From Flavobacterium sp. (GTDB taxonomy: Bacteria; Bacteroidota; Bacteroidia; Flavobacteriales; Flavobacteriaceae): a stretch of DNA of 11,317 bases. The notes under the pieces were generated by a model, which saw nothing but the letters and a program-made list of their open reading frames with translations, was not told where the DNA came from and searched no databases. The stretch is taken from positions 1-11,317 of the forward strand of contig NZ_JASLCE010000079.1 of assembly GCF_030146175.1 (NCBI RefSeq), in the 5' to 3' direction. Of this stretch, positions 1 to 7,513 are shown piece after piece. The translations under genes and the position numbers were made by a program. The stretch's first letter is position 1. Every line of letters begins with the position of its first letter.

Positions 1-333
1 TAATTACTCGTTGATCGATAGTATAAAATTCAAAATTTTATTTATCTGAGTGGTTCGAAAAGCAAAACCGTCAAACGTGACTTTTTCCGGGTAACCGAAC
101 CCGATATGTTTCTTTTAATTTCCACATCAAAGATCAAGAATCACTATCGAGGACTACTTTTACGGTTAGAAAATTCTTATATTTATACTCGGAAAAATCT
201 ATAAGACCGTTCGATTGAATCCCACAAGCATTCCAGCATCGGTTAGAAAACATTTATTTGTAAATCCATTAAAACTTGAGCCGCTAAGCAACAACAACCT
301 GGCCGCCTCTATTTAACATCTATTAATTAAATA
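1..333. other. Intergenic stretch without a convincing gene
   Basis: No convincing coding region was found in this stretch. On the plus strand a frame is open from about 22 to 204, with its only ATG at 106, giving at most 32 residues; the product is not recognised and no recognisable promoter precedes it. On the minus strand an ATG at 127 gives only about 19 codons. A short inverted repeat CGGGT/ACCCG lies near 88-103 without a T-run after it. TTTATTTG at 253-260 resembles the Bacteroidetes -7 box TAnnTTTG with one mismatch and could serve the gene starting at 334, with TTC rather than TTG at the -33 position. The stretch is best read as spacer plus an upstream leader. Confidence 0.5.
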
Positions 334-738
334 ATGAAAACATATAAAGAAAATTACCCGCTTATCAGTTTTATTGTTGGTTTTTTAGTGTGGCTACTAG
401 CTACTCTATTATTCAGAATTGCAGGACAACATTTTTTTATAGTCGACAACCCATTAGTGCTGATCACTTTATATATCATACTAATACCAGCCTTAGGTTT
501 TATTTCAACCGCAGTCTTTACTAAATGTAAACTAGACAACCTTGAAAGCATAAAATCGGCAGCCATTATGGTTTTACCCGGTATGCTCCTGGATACTGTA
601 TGTATACAGTTTTTTGAAAAACTATTTCCCAATATGCCAGAAATCTATAGTAAAACGTTTGCCTCATGGTTAATGTTTGCCTACGCTATCGTTTTAATTT
701 CCGGACTTTTGAGAAAGAAACAATTACCCGGTAAGTAA
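334..738 (+). CDS. Small four-helix membrane protein, DUF5367-like
   Basis: This 134-residue integral membrane protein has no known function. Four hydrophobic segments are visible at about residues 9-28, 41-62, 72-90 and 108-126, with a basic C-terminal tail (RKKQ). The pattern of an early LLATLLFRIAG segment, a central LPGMLLDTVCIQFF segment and a SWLMFAYAIVLISGL final helix resembles, as I remember it, the DUF5367 family of Bacteroidetes membrane proteins, and the length fits that family. The ATG follows an AT-rich leader, which is normal in a phylum that rarely uses Shine-Dalgarno sites. It is on the opposite strand from the siderophore operon, tail to tail with it, so there is no sign that it takes part in iron uptake. 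Coding is well supported; the family name is from memory and the function is unknown. Confidence 0.8.
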   Translation: MKTYKENYPLISFIVGFLVWLLATLLFRIAGQHFFIVDNPLVLITLYIILIPALGFISTAVFTKCKLDNLESIKSAAIMVLPGMLLDTVCIQFFEKLFPNMPEIYSKTFASWLMFAYAIVLISGLLRKKQLPGK

Positions 739-821
739 TTAAGCGGCGTTATTTCAGAACGAAACCTGAGGTCTTCCGGCCTTCGCTTGGACTGTGTCAT
801 TTCGTTTTATGACATGCTGCT
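739..821. other. Short tail-to-tail spacer
   Basis: This is the spacer between the plus-strand membrane protein and the terminator of the minus-strand operon. It contains a 6-base inverted repeat TGTCAT/ATGACA (795-800 and 809-814) with an 8-base loop. No T-run follows it, so it is a weak terminator candidate. No coding capacity was seen. Confidence 0.4.
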
Positions 822-861
822 AAAAGAAAAAACACTGCCTATTGGACAGTGTTTTCTTTTC
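822..861 (-). terminator. Bidirectional intrinsic terminator at the operon end
   Basis: The plus-strand arm AAAACACTG (829-837) pairs with CAGTGTTTT (847-855). CC/GG extends the stem inward past one bulged base around a TATT loop. On the minus strand the hairpin is followed by a T-rich tract (complement of 822-830), so it would end the siderophore operon transcript. The stem includes the last codons and stop (839-841) of the reductase gene. On the plus strand the hairpin is followed by TTTTCTTTTC, so it could also stop transcription from the membrane-protein gene at 334-738. Confidence 0.8.
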
Positions 862-1657
862 TTCGGTCTTGCTCCGATTTATCTTCGGCAATACCCGATT
901 TCCAATACGAATAAGCATTAACCTCACTGATCTTCCATAGCTGCTCTTTCCGTAGAAAGTGGCGTACACTTTTAACCGTTTTATATTCAGCGGCGATATA
1001 AGCAAACCGATCGTTGTCCGGTAAAGCAATTTTTCGGAGCGCATCGGCCAATGCACTTCCTTTTTGTGGCTGATCATTATAAAGCCAAATGATTTCAATT
1101 GCAGCATTTGTAGCTAAGTCTTGTCGATCATTTTGATCATAAACCTCGATCAGACATATTCCTTTTGCTGTATCCGGTAAGCCTTCTAAAATGGCTCCCA
1201 ATACAGGGATCGCTGTGGCATCGCCTACTAAAATATAGTTTTCCGCTTCCGGATACAACTCGGTTTTTTCATCAACCATCAAAACCCCTAGCAGATCACC
1301 TTTTACGGCATTGATCGCCCATGCAGAGGCTGGACCTTCATCGCCATGGGCAACAAAATCAATCCATATTTCCTTTTGCGCCATATCCATTCCCCGATGG
1401 GTATACGTACGGATTACCGGGCGTACTTCCTCCGGCTGAGATATCCATTGCATAGTGGTATAATCTATTTTTGGAAAGTAAATTTTGTCTACGCCTTTGG
1501 GGGGAATCAAAATTTTATTATTGACACCAACTGTGGTGTTTTGTAACTTTTCAATTCCTTCTCCCTGTAAATAAACCCGAATATAATGGGGTGTTATATA
1601 TTCCTTCCGATTTACATATAAGGACAATTCTATTAATTCGAAACGCGCTGCGCTCAT
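839..1657 (-). CDS. Siderophore-interacting protein, FAD-dependent ferric-siderophore reductase
   Basis: This 272-residue cytoplasmic flavoprotein belongs to the SIP/ViuB family, which uses NAD(P)H and FAD to reduce ferric siderophores and release Fe2+. The N-terminal half is the FAD-binding barrel, with the flavin motif RTYTHR at residues 83-88 and the family hallmark HGDEGPASAWA at 104-114. The C-terminal half is the NAD(P)H domain, starting at YILVGDATAIPVLG (141-154), and YWKSG (251-255) matches the conserved C-terminal aromatic motif. The length is normal for the family. The gene is the last of the operon, 12 bases after the membrane acyltransferase gene, and its stop codon sits inside the terminator hairpin. 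The last 15 or so residues are charged and look like a disordered tail. The context implies that it acts on the siderophore made and imported by its operon neighbours. Family assignment is confident; the particular substrate is inferred. Confidence 0.93.
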   Translation of the reverse strand: MSAARFELIELSLYVNRKEYITPHYIRVYLQGEGIEKLQNTTVGVNNKILIPPKGVDKIYFPKIDYTTMQWISQPEEVRPVIRTYTHRGMDMAQKEIWIDFVAHGDEGPASAWAINAVKGDLLGVLMVDEKTELYPEAENYILVGDATAIPVLGAILEGLPDTAKGICLIEVYDQNDRQDLATNAAIEIIWLYNDQPQKGSALADALRKIALPDNDRFAYIAAEYKTVKSVRHFLRKEQLWKISEVNAYSYWKSGIAEDKSEQDRRKENTVQ

Positions 1658-1669
1658 AAGATGACTGGA

Positions 1670-2728
1670 TTAAAAATGAATGTTTTTTTTGAGATAGGTC
1701 AAACTGAAAGTAAGACCTGTAATAAGGATAAACCATAGTACGAGCGTACTCCACGTTTGCGACCCGTATGAAATAAAATACCATCCCCAGTAGATCAGTA
1801 CCCACTGGATGATATATATATTGGTGACATTCTGAGAGCAAAAAGTAAAAAAACGGATCATCTGTCCGGGTAATTTATAGGCTATAAAATACATTGCAGA
1901 AAGAAACAAAAAGAGTTCGCCGCTATACATGGCCAATATGCCCGTGGTTCTATGATAATAGTCGGTTGTAAAATAATGTTCTATATTAAAATCAAAAGAC
2001 CCAAATCCGGCAATAAACAACAGTCCTCCGGCTATAGCCAGGTATAAAAAGAAACGGTGTTGTTCCGTTTTAAGCGTCATATTATTGATCCAGAATCCCA
2101 CAGAAAGTCCCAGGAAAGCATACCCTATCCATGGAAGCAGCGGGAAATAAACATTAAAACTTGTACCATACAGAAAACTCAGGAAATAATCAGTGTTTTC
2201 ATAATTGTAGAAATAGGGAGCGGTAATAAAAATACCGGTACAAAGCAGTACTCCTAGATAGGAAAACCGACGTACATAAGGCATAACAAAATGACAGATT
2301 ACATAGGCTATTGCGGCGAACTGTAAAATATCGCCTACTAACAAGAAACCTATAAGTCCCTCGGTATCATTTTGCCGTTGCGTTTCTGTAAAAAGTGCCT
2401 CAGGAAAAACCTGAAGCACTTTGATTGTCGGATAAAATTTTAAGATATTTAACAGGTACCCGGTGATGAACAGCTTTATACTACGCTTTAGAATATCGCC
2501 AGTGTTTTTTTTACCGGATAAGACAATAGACACCCCCATACAGAATACGAATGCAGGTGCGCCAATTCCTTCTACAATAAATAACAACCATTTGGTAAAG
2601 TCGGTCAGAATGGTTGCTTCCGATGCATACATAATAAGTACATGGGTCAGTATCATAATAAAAACAGCCATTGTTTTTAACATGTCTATTGGAATGAATC
2701 TTCCTTTTTTTACCTGATCATTGCTCAT
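1670..2728 (-). CDS. Multipass membrane acyltransferase, HGSNAT/DUF1624-like
   Basis: This 352-residue polytopic membrane protein has about ten hydrophobic segments. The N-terminus carries a basic patch followed by FIPIDMLKTMAVFIMILTHV (residues 11-30); its histidine (H29) near the end of helix 1 is typical of membrane acyltransferases of the heparan-alpha-glucosaminide N-acetyltransferase/DUF1624 and acyltransferase-3 type. Also visible are APAFVFCMGVSIVLSG (57-72), GDILQFAAIAYV (132-143) and a FPLLPWIGYAFLGLSVG segment (195-211), all usual for the DUF1624/YeiB-like group. Known relatives move an acyl group to an acceptor at the membrane. The gene lies 3 bases after the N-monooxygenase gene and 12 bases before the reductase gene, so it is clearly in the operon. 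It may modify the siderophore or a precursor at the membrane, but nothing in the sequence shows the substrate. The acyltransferase family is moderately sure and the role is inference. Confidence 0.75.
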   Translation of the reverse strand: MSNDQVKKGRFIPIDMLKTMAVFIMILTHVLIMYASEATILTDFTKWLLFIVEGIGAPAFVFCMGVSIVLSGKKNTGDILKRSIKLFITGYLLNILKFYPTIKVLQVFPEALFTETQRQNDTEGLIGFLLVGDILQFAAIAYVICHFVMPYVRRFSYLGVLLCTGIFITAPYFYNYENTDYFLSFLYGTSFNVYFPLLPWIGYAFLGLSVGFWINNMTLKTEQHRFFLYLAIAGGLLFIAGFGSFDFNIEHYFTTDYYHRTTGILAMYSGELFLFLSAMYFIAYKLPGQMIRFFTFCSQNVTNIYIIQWVLIYWGWYFISYGSQTWSTLVLWFILITGLTFSLTYLKKNIHF

Positions 2729-2731
2729 AGC

Positions 2732-4069
2732 TTAATTTTGTAAACCGAATAATTCCGGAATGGATATAAAATCTTTTGGGATACCGAAATCCTGAAAAGT
2801 AGTTTTCTTTTCCAGTTTAAAATGCTCCTGTCCCAATATATCGTTTAAGATAACTGCATTGCGATAAGGTCCCATTCCAAGATCGGAGGTTAAAATTCCA
2901 TGTGAAGCCAATTCTGAATTCAAAATATACAGACTATTCTGATCCTTATTAATATTATAAGCAACATCGGCTTTCATTTTTCCATAACAATCCCTATTGA
3001 TCAAATAGTTTACATTCTGCAAAAACTCCGGTTCCCGATGTTTGTATCCTGTGGCCAGTATTACATAATCGGTATGGAGAGAGTACGATTCTTCTATCAT
3101 TTTATGGTAAAGATCCATCTCAAATCCGGAAAATTTATCTCCTTTTAAGGCTTCCAGTCTGGTATTGGGTAAGATGCGTATCGGTAAAGGACTGTTTCCA
3201 TGGAGGTCCAGATGGTACAGTTCATCATAAATAGCATCGATCAGATCCTGATTGATCCCTTTGTATAAAGCATCCTGATTATTAACGATCGTGTGGCGTT
3301 TTTTTTCCGGTAACGAATGAAAAAAAGAAAGGTAATCGGGAGAAGTATGCTCGAAAGTCAGCTTGGAGTTTTCCATCGGATAAAAGCGTTCGGCTTCTGT
3401 AATCCAGTTAATGTTTAGTTGCTGATTTTCCAATTCTTTTAAAAGATCCTGAAAAATCTCGGCGGCACTCTGTCCCGAACCAATAATGGAGATGGTGCTT
3501 CCCGGTTTGATATATTTCTTTCGGTAGGTATATTGTGAGGAATGAAAAACCCGTTCGTTGGTGCATGCTTCTGTAAATGACGGTACGCAGGGGACGGTTC
3601 CGGTACCAACAATCAGTTTGCGGGTATAATAAAACTTGGTTGTCTTATTGATCAGATCGTGAACTGTAACTTCGTAGACACCCCCGTGACGCGATAGATA
3701 TTCCACGTTTTTTATCCGGTGACTAAACCGCAGTTGTGGCAATTGTGCCGCGACCCATTTGCAATATTTATTATACTCCGTACGGGTAATATAGAACGTT
3801 TCTTTGATGCAAAACTTAAATAGTTTGTGATTGGTGACCAGATAATTCAGATAACTGAATTTATTTGTGGGTTCGACAGACGTGACAAGGTCGGCTATAT
3901 AAGGAACCTGTAATGTACAACCATCTATCATTAATCCCCTGTGCCAATCAAAAGACGGGGATTGATCAAAAAATAAAGTTTTTAGTGGTAACCGATCTGA
4001 TAAAGCGGCCATTCCCAGATTAAAGGGACCAATTCCGATTCCGATGATATCATATATATTTACAGTCAT
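2732..4069 (-). CDS. Lysine/ornithine/diamine N-monooxygenase (IucD-like)
   Basis: This 445-residue flavin-dependent N-hydroxylating monooxygenase uses FAD, NADPH and O2 to hydroxylate the terminal amine of lysine, ornithine or a diamine, the first committed step of hydroxamate siderophore synthesis. The FAD Rossmann motif GIGIGPFNLG is at residues 10-19. WHRGLMIDGCTLQVP (42-56) and DLVTSVEPTNKFSYLNYL (60-77) are signature blocks of this family. The NADPH motif IIGSGQSAAEIF is at 195-206, the LATGY motif at 338-342, and the C-terminal block NSELASHGILTSDLGMGPYRN (384-404) matches the IucD type. The length is normal and all cofactor motifs are present, so the enzyme is probably active. It lies 15 bases downstream of the acyltransferase fusion, which would act on its product. 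No decarboxylase gene is in the window, so lysine is a plausible substrate, but cadaverine or putrescine cannot be excluded. Confidence 0.93.
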   Translation of the reverse strand: MTVNIYDIIGIGIGPFNLGMAALSDRLPLKTLFFDQSPSFDWHRGLMIDGCTLQVPYIADLVTSVEPTNKFSYLNYLVTNHKLFKFCIKETFYITRTEYNKYCKWVAAQLPQLRFSHRIKNVEYLSRHGGVYEVTVHDLINKTTKFYYTRKLIVGTGTVPCVPSFTEACTNERVFHSSQYTYRKKYIKPGSTISIIGSGQSAAEIFQDLLKELENQQLNINWITEAERFYPMENSKLTFEHTSPDYLSFFHSLPEKKRHTIVNNQDALYKGINQDLIDAIYDELYHLDLHGNSPLPIRILPNTRLEALKGDKFSGFEMDLYHKMIEESYSLHTDYVILATGYKHREPEFLQNVNYLINRDCYGKMKADVAYNINKDQNSLYILNSELASHGILTSDLGMGPYRNAVILNDILGQEHFKLEKKTTFQDFGIPKDFISIPELFGLQN

Positions 4070-4084
4070 AATTATTTCATTAGG

Positions 4085-5779
4085 TTAAACTTTAAGGCAT
4101 ATCTCAGTACAGGAGTTTTCCAAAACCTGCTGCACCGCTTCTTTATACATCGCTCTGTTAAGGAATGTAAGATTGGATGTTTTATACGGTAAGGTGAGCG
4201 CCTTGTTAAATTCACATCCTACTTTGGTAATCAGATTGTGCGTTCCGGCATGTTCTACAGAAGCTTCACCGATCATTCGATGTACCTGTGTATGAGAAAA
4301 GAAATGTTCCATACACATGGTGAGGGCGTAATACGAAAAGTTGTTGATCTTTTTCCTGGCCGGTGCAATCAGCATGTGGAAACCGTAATCGCCCGGATGA
4401 AAAGGATAATATTTACCAACTTCATCTTTTATTGCCCAATACAGTTCCAAAGTAAAAATGGGTACGCCATTTAGCGTTCCGATATACGGATGTGAATAAT
4501 CGACTCCTAAATGCTTAATATAGGCTTCTTCCAGTTCTTCGATGGAACCATCCATTTCCCAAAACTTTTTAGCGTAATCTTTATTCACCCATTCGTATAA
4601 AATCTCAAGGTCGGTTTCGATGTCAAAAGCCCTGATTCCGATTTCCATTGTGCTGTTCTCGAAATAGCGTTTATGAACGAGCCTTCCTTTTTTTGGTTTG
4701 ATCAGATTATCGGAGTAATATTTGCTGTTGATTAAATGATTATGCTGGTGAATGGTGCTGCGTACGTATTCTGAATTTTGAATTAAAAAAAGGGAAGGCA
4801 AAAAGAAATCGACATAAATGACATGATCCATTATAAAATTTTCCCTGTCCGGATACTGATCCCAAAAGGTTGTGATCGTATTAGAGACGGTTTCCAAAAG
4901 ATTTTCTTCTGTGTCCATCCCCAGTACACTAAAAGCACGGACAATAGGAAAAAGGTTATGGGTGAGCAACTGTACTTGCAGAAAATGTTTGATTTTATCA
5001 AAACTGAAATGTTCAGGGAGTTCTTCTTTAGAGCAGCTATATCCGTTTTCAGAGAAAATCAGATTTACAGGCTGCCCGTTTTTGTCAATCTCCAAAACGC
5101 TGTTTAACAGATTCGGAACCACAATTTTATCTTGTTCAAAATATGCTTTTATAGCATTATTAAAAAGACATTTGGTATAATGTTCCAGCCATTTAACGGT
5201 TGCTTGGTTTACATCTGTTTTGATGTTTTGAGCAAATTTTGAAATAAATTGCAGCAGGTCATCCAATTCTTCTTTACTGGAATATTCATGGACCAGGTTT
5301 TTTATACCAATGTAATTTTCGTCCTGATCCTGATGGTTTTCAGTATGTGATATTGCCTGCGGAATAATACTGAATAACTGTGTCTGAACTAAATTGTCGT
5401 AGGCATCCTGTAGCGTGTCAACAATGGCACGCAAATCCGATGAAAGCAGTTCCGGGAAATATTCCTGTAACAGCAGCAGAAGAGCATCCTCATGGCTAAT
5501 TGCTTGTATTTTCCCAAACGGTTCTTTCCGCAATCCCATAGCACTGCCAAAAATATGCATCCCCGACAACGACCTGTAGTGAATCGGGAAGTAAAGTATC
5601 GCATTGTCCCGTTTCAGATTAAAACGTATAAACACCGAATCGGCACAGGACTGCATATAAAATGCAAGATAATCATCATATTTTGGTACAATGTCAAGAA
5701 AATACCATGAATTACATTCTCTCAGCAAAAGGTTAAGCAAGAGATTGTGTGAATTATTTAATTTCTGTGAAGTTTTCAT
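4085..5779 (-). CDS. Fusion of an IucA/IucC remnant and a GNAT N-hydroxyamine acyltransferase
   Basis: This 564-residue protein has two parts. Residues about 375-564 form a GNAT domain of the IucB/RhbD type, which acylates N-hydroxyamines from acyl-CoA to give hydroxamates: IRAFDIETDLEILYEWVN (382-399), the FW at 406-407, IGTLNGVPIFTLELYW (433-448), HPGDYGFHMLIAP (461-473) and VHRMIGEASVEH (499-510). Residues 1-370 resemble the outer parts of an NIS synthetase. 1-145 looks like its N-terminal helical domain, with a LQDAYDNLVQTQ helix at 123-134. 195-360 looks like the C-terminal FhuF-like domain, with KNGQPVNLIF (233-242) and NHLINSKYY (347-355). The middle ATP-binding part, with its GHP-HP-K motif and the later S-x-R-T motif, is not there, and the expected E-x-H-x-QN motif reads VPNLLN. 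The frame has no break, so this is a domain loss and not a frameshift. GNAT activity is likely; condensing activity is doubtful. The synthetase relation is my reading by eye and is less sure. Confidence 0.8.
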   Translation of the reverse strand: MKTSQKLNNSHNLLLNLLLRECNSWYFLDIVPKYDDYLAFYMQSCADSVFIRFNLKRDNAILYFPIHYRSLSGMHIFGSAMGLRKEPFGKIQAISHEDALLLLLQEYFPELLSSDLRAIVDTLQDAYDNLVQTQLFSIIPQAISHTENHQDQDENYIGIKNLVHEYSSKEELDDLLQFISKFAQNIKTDVNQATVKWLEHYTKCLFNNAIKAYFEQDKIVVPNLLNSVLEIDKNGQPVNLIFSENGYSCSKEELPEHFSFDKIKHFLQVQLLTHNLFPIVRAFSVLGMDTEENLLETVSNTITTFWDQYPDRENFIMDHVIYVDFFLPSLFLIQNSEYVRSTIHQHNHLINSKYYSDNLIKPKKGRLVHKRYFENSTMEIGIRAFDIETDLEILYEWVNKDYAKKFWEMDGSIEELEEAYIKHLGVDYSHPYIGTLNGVPIFTLELYWAIKDEVGKYYPFHPGDYGFHMLIAPARKKINNFSYYALTMCMEHFFSHTQVHRMIGEASVEHAGTHNLITKVGCEFNKALTLPYKTSNLTFLNRAMYKEAVQQVLENSCTEICLKV

Positions 5780-5791
5780 TATAAAATAGTT

Positions 5792-6226
5792 TTAAATCCA
5801 TGTTTTTTGAGGTTGACAGAAAGCTACTTTTAATGATTTATAATTCTCAAAGATCAGGCACAGGTTTAATACCAGAATTATCAGGTCAAAATACAGAAAA
5901 TCCATTGCATGGCTAATGTAGAAATGACTAAAAAACATACCTACGGAAATAGGAAATAACCAGACAGCTCCAAAAAAATAAGTTTTTCTGAATATAAGAA
6001 ATAAGCCACCTATCAATTGCGCCATACCAATCACCCATATAAAACCTGTTTTCTCCCAAATCAGATAGAAATTCAAAAAATCCCCTTCCAATCCGAAATC
6101 GATATATTCCTGAGGATTAATTTTGCATGTTAACTTTTCGTATCCGTGCGGTATAAAGACATACGCTAAAAACGCACGGAATAGATAACTGATACTGATC
6201 TTTATTTTTTTAGCAAACTCTCCCAT
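5792..6226 (-). CDS. DoxX-like four-helix membrane protein
   Basis: This 144-residue membrane protein has hydrophobic segments at about residues 12-28, 59-78, 82-104 and 110-127. The HGYEKL motif at 27-32, just after helix 1, and the WVIGMAQLIGGLFLIF helix (64-79) are typical of the DoxX/DoxX-like family, and the size and helix count fit. The biochemical role of most DoxX-like proteins is not known; some relatives are linked to quinone or redox chemistry. The gene is 11 bases downstream of the lipoprotein gene and 12 bases upstream of the acyltransferase fusion, so it is co-transcribed with siderophore genes. A role in inner-membrane handling or redox chemistry of the siderophore is possible, but nothing in the sequence shows it. 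The ATG at 6226 follows an AT-rich stretch and is the first in-frame start. Confidence 0.75.
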   Translation of the reverse strand: MGEFAKKIKISISYLFRAFLAYVFIPHGYEKLTCKINPQEYIDFGLEGDFLNFYLIWEKTGFIWVIGMAQLIGGLFLIFRKTYFFGAVWLFPISVGMFFSHFYISHAMDFLYFDLIILVLNLCLIFENYKSLKVAFCQPQKTWI

Positions 6227-6237
6227 AACCTCTTTTA

Positions 6238-7494
6238 TTAATTATCGATAATATTAAAGCCCATCAATCGACCGCTTCCTTGCAGACGGAATGTTTCTTT
6301 CACTTCTTTTGTCTCTGGATTATACTGGTAAGCCCCTGCAAAATTTTCGGTTGCATTGTTTGAAACAAAATAGATCTTCCCTTTGTGTAAAAACGGATTC
6401 TGATACGAATAGAAATTATCCGGAAGCATGTTCAGTCTTGTTGCCTTTTTAGTATTTGTATCGATCTCGGTCCAGTACCAGATATCCTGTCTATATGTAA
6501 CACCGTGTTGTCCACCACCGTAATAGGATGTCGGTCGGCTAGAAATGGTTGTGTAAATTTTATTGTTGTGGGCAAAAATCCTGTTGAAATCGCTAGGATA
6601 TTGGTAACTGGAGATTTTTAGTTCAAAATTGGGATCAAATTTTGTATCTCCGTTTTTGATTCGCAATATTTTTGATTCCGGAGTTTGTGTTCTCATATTG
6701 CCAATAGCAATCATATACAAATCTTTGGTTACATCGTCAATACTCCACAATACATGATCAGCAAACAAACCAAGGTTGGTTGCTCCGGCATATTCCGTAA
6801 CATCTTCAATTGCGTTAGTCGTTAAATTATAGACTGCAATTTCTACTTTTTGAACACTTGGTGTTACCTGCCAGGCAGTTCCACGGGTACCGTGTTGTAT
6901 GTCTACATATAACCTGTTGTCGCGTTTTGCTAAAATCAACTGACCTGCTGCTTCATAAGATGAACTCCCGTCCGACAGTGATGAAAGATCAATTACACCG
7001 GTGCGTTGCATGGTTTCCGGGTTGAATTTCTGAATGGTTAAACCTCCAGCTGAAAGATCCCAATAGTAACCTTCAGATGGGCTTATAACATGGAAGTTGG
7101 TTTCGTAAGTGTTGTTTGGTGTGCTGATAAAGCCATTGGCAGTGAATTTCCCGGCTTCCAGTTTGTATCTGGAAATTCCGATATCACTCGAAACAGCCCC
7201 GTCTTTTTTGTATAAAGTGTTGTTCACAACGCGTCCTCCGGCAGAGTAACCCAATTGATAGAAAGGAATAGAAGACAGATTTATCTGGCGGGATTTATTG
7301 TCGCCCAAAGCATAAATACCACCTGCCCAGGTTTCTGTACCATTAAAGATGACCCAGGTTTCATCGCTTGGAAGCGCATCGGTGTTAACAGGATTCGGAT
7401 TCGATTCCGAAGTAGCATCGTCGTTACTACACGAAAGTAGTAAGAAAGTTGATAGTAGTGCCGTAGCAATAAACTTGATTTTAGTTTTTTTCAT
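6238..7494 (-). CDS. DUF4374-type surface lipoprotein, XusB-like siderophore-binding partner
   Basis: This 418-residue protein has a lipoprotein signal peptide: basic MKKTKIK, a hydrophobic core and the lipobox LLSC, with the lipidated cysteine at residue 22. The residues after it (SNDD) are acidic, as in Bacteroidetes signals that send lipoproteins to the outer face of the outer membrane. The mature part is rich in short beta-strand repeats, for example FYQLGYSAGGRVVNNTLYKK (78-97) and later YQYNPETKEVK-like strands, consistent with a beta-propeller. The pattern matches the DUF4374 family. The best-known member, as I recall, is XusB of Bacteroides thetaiotaomicron, which binds ferric enterobactin at the surface and works with the TonB receptor XusA. 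Here too the gene directly follows a TonB receptor gene (19-base gap). In this operon it probably binds the ferric form of the locus's own hydroxamate. Lipoprotein status is clear; the family and ligand are less sure. Confidence 0.82.
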   Translation of the reverse strand: MKKTKIKFIATALLSTFLLLSCSNDDATSESNPNPVNTDALPSDETWVIFNGTETWAGGIYALGDNKSRQINLSSIPFYQLGYSAGGRVVNNTLYKKDGAVSSDIGISRYKLEAGKFTANGFISTPNNTYETNFHVISPSEGYYWDLSAGGLTIQKFNPETMQRTGVIDLSSLSDGSSSYEAAGQLILAKRDNRLYVDIQHGTRGTAWQVTPSVQKVEIAVYNLTTNAIEDVTEYAGATNLGLFADHVLWSIDDVTKDLYMIAIGNMRTQTPESKILRIKNGDTKFDPNFELKISSYQYPSDFNRIFAHNNKIYTTISSRPTSYYGGGQHGVTYRQDIWYWTEIDTNTKKATRLNMLPDNFYSYQNPFLHKGKIYFVSNNATENFAGAYQYNPETKEVKETFRLQGSGRLMGFNIIDN

Positions 7495-7513
7495 AATTAT
7501 AAACTGTTAGCAT

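Noticed and set aside
22..204. Open plus-strand frame with an ATG at 106 giving 32 residues
   Set aside because: It is very short, has no recognisable product and no recognisable promoter, and most of the open frame lies before the only ATG. It could be chance in AT-rich DNA.
820..1107. Minus-strand frame of 95 codons in the 3' part of the reductase gene
   Set aside because: It overlaps the well-supported reductase in another frame of the same strand and runs through the terminator hairpin. It has no recognisable domain.
4823..5180. Plus-strand open frames of 94 and 102 codons, overlapping each other
   Set aside because: They lie antisense within the acyltransferase fusion gene, and their translations are rich in Cys, Arg and Phe with no domain pattern. 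They are shadows of the real gene.
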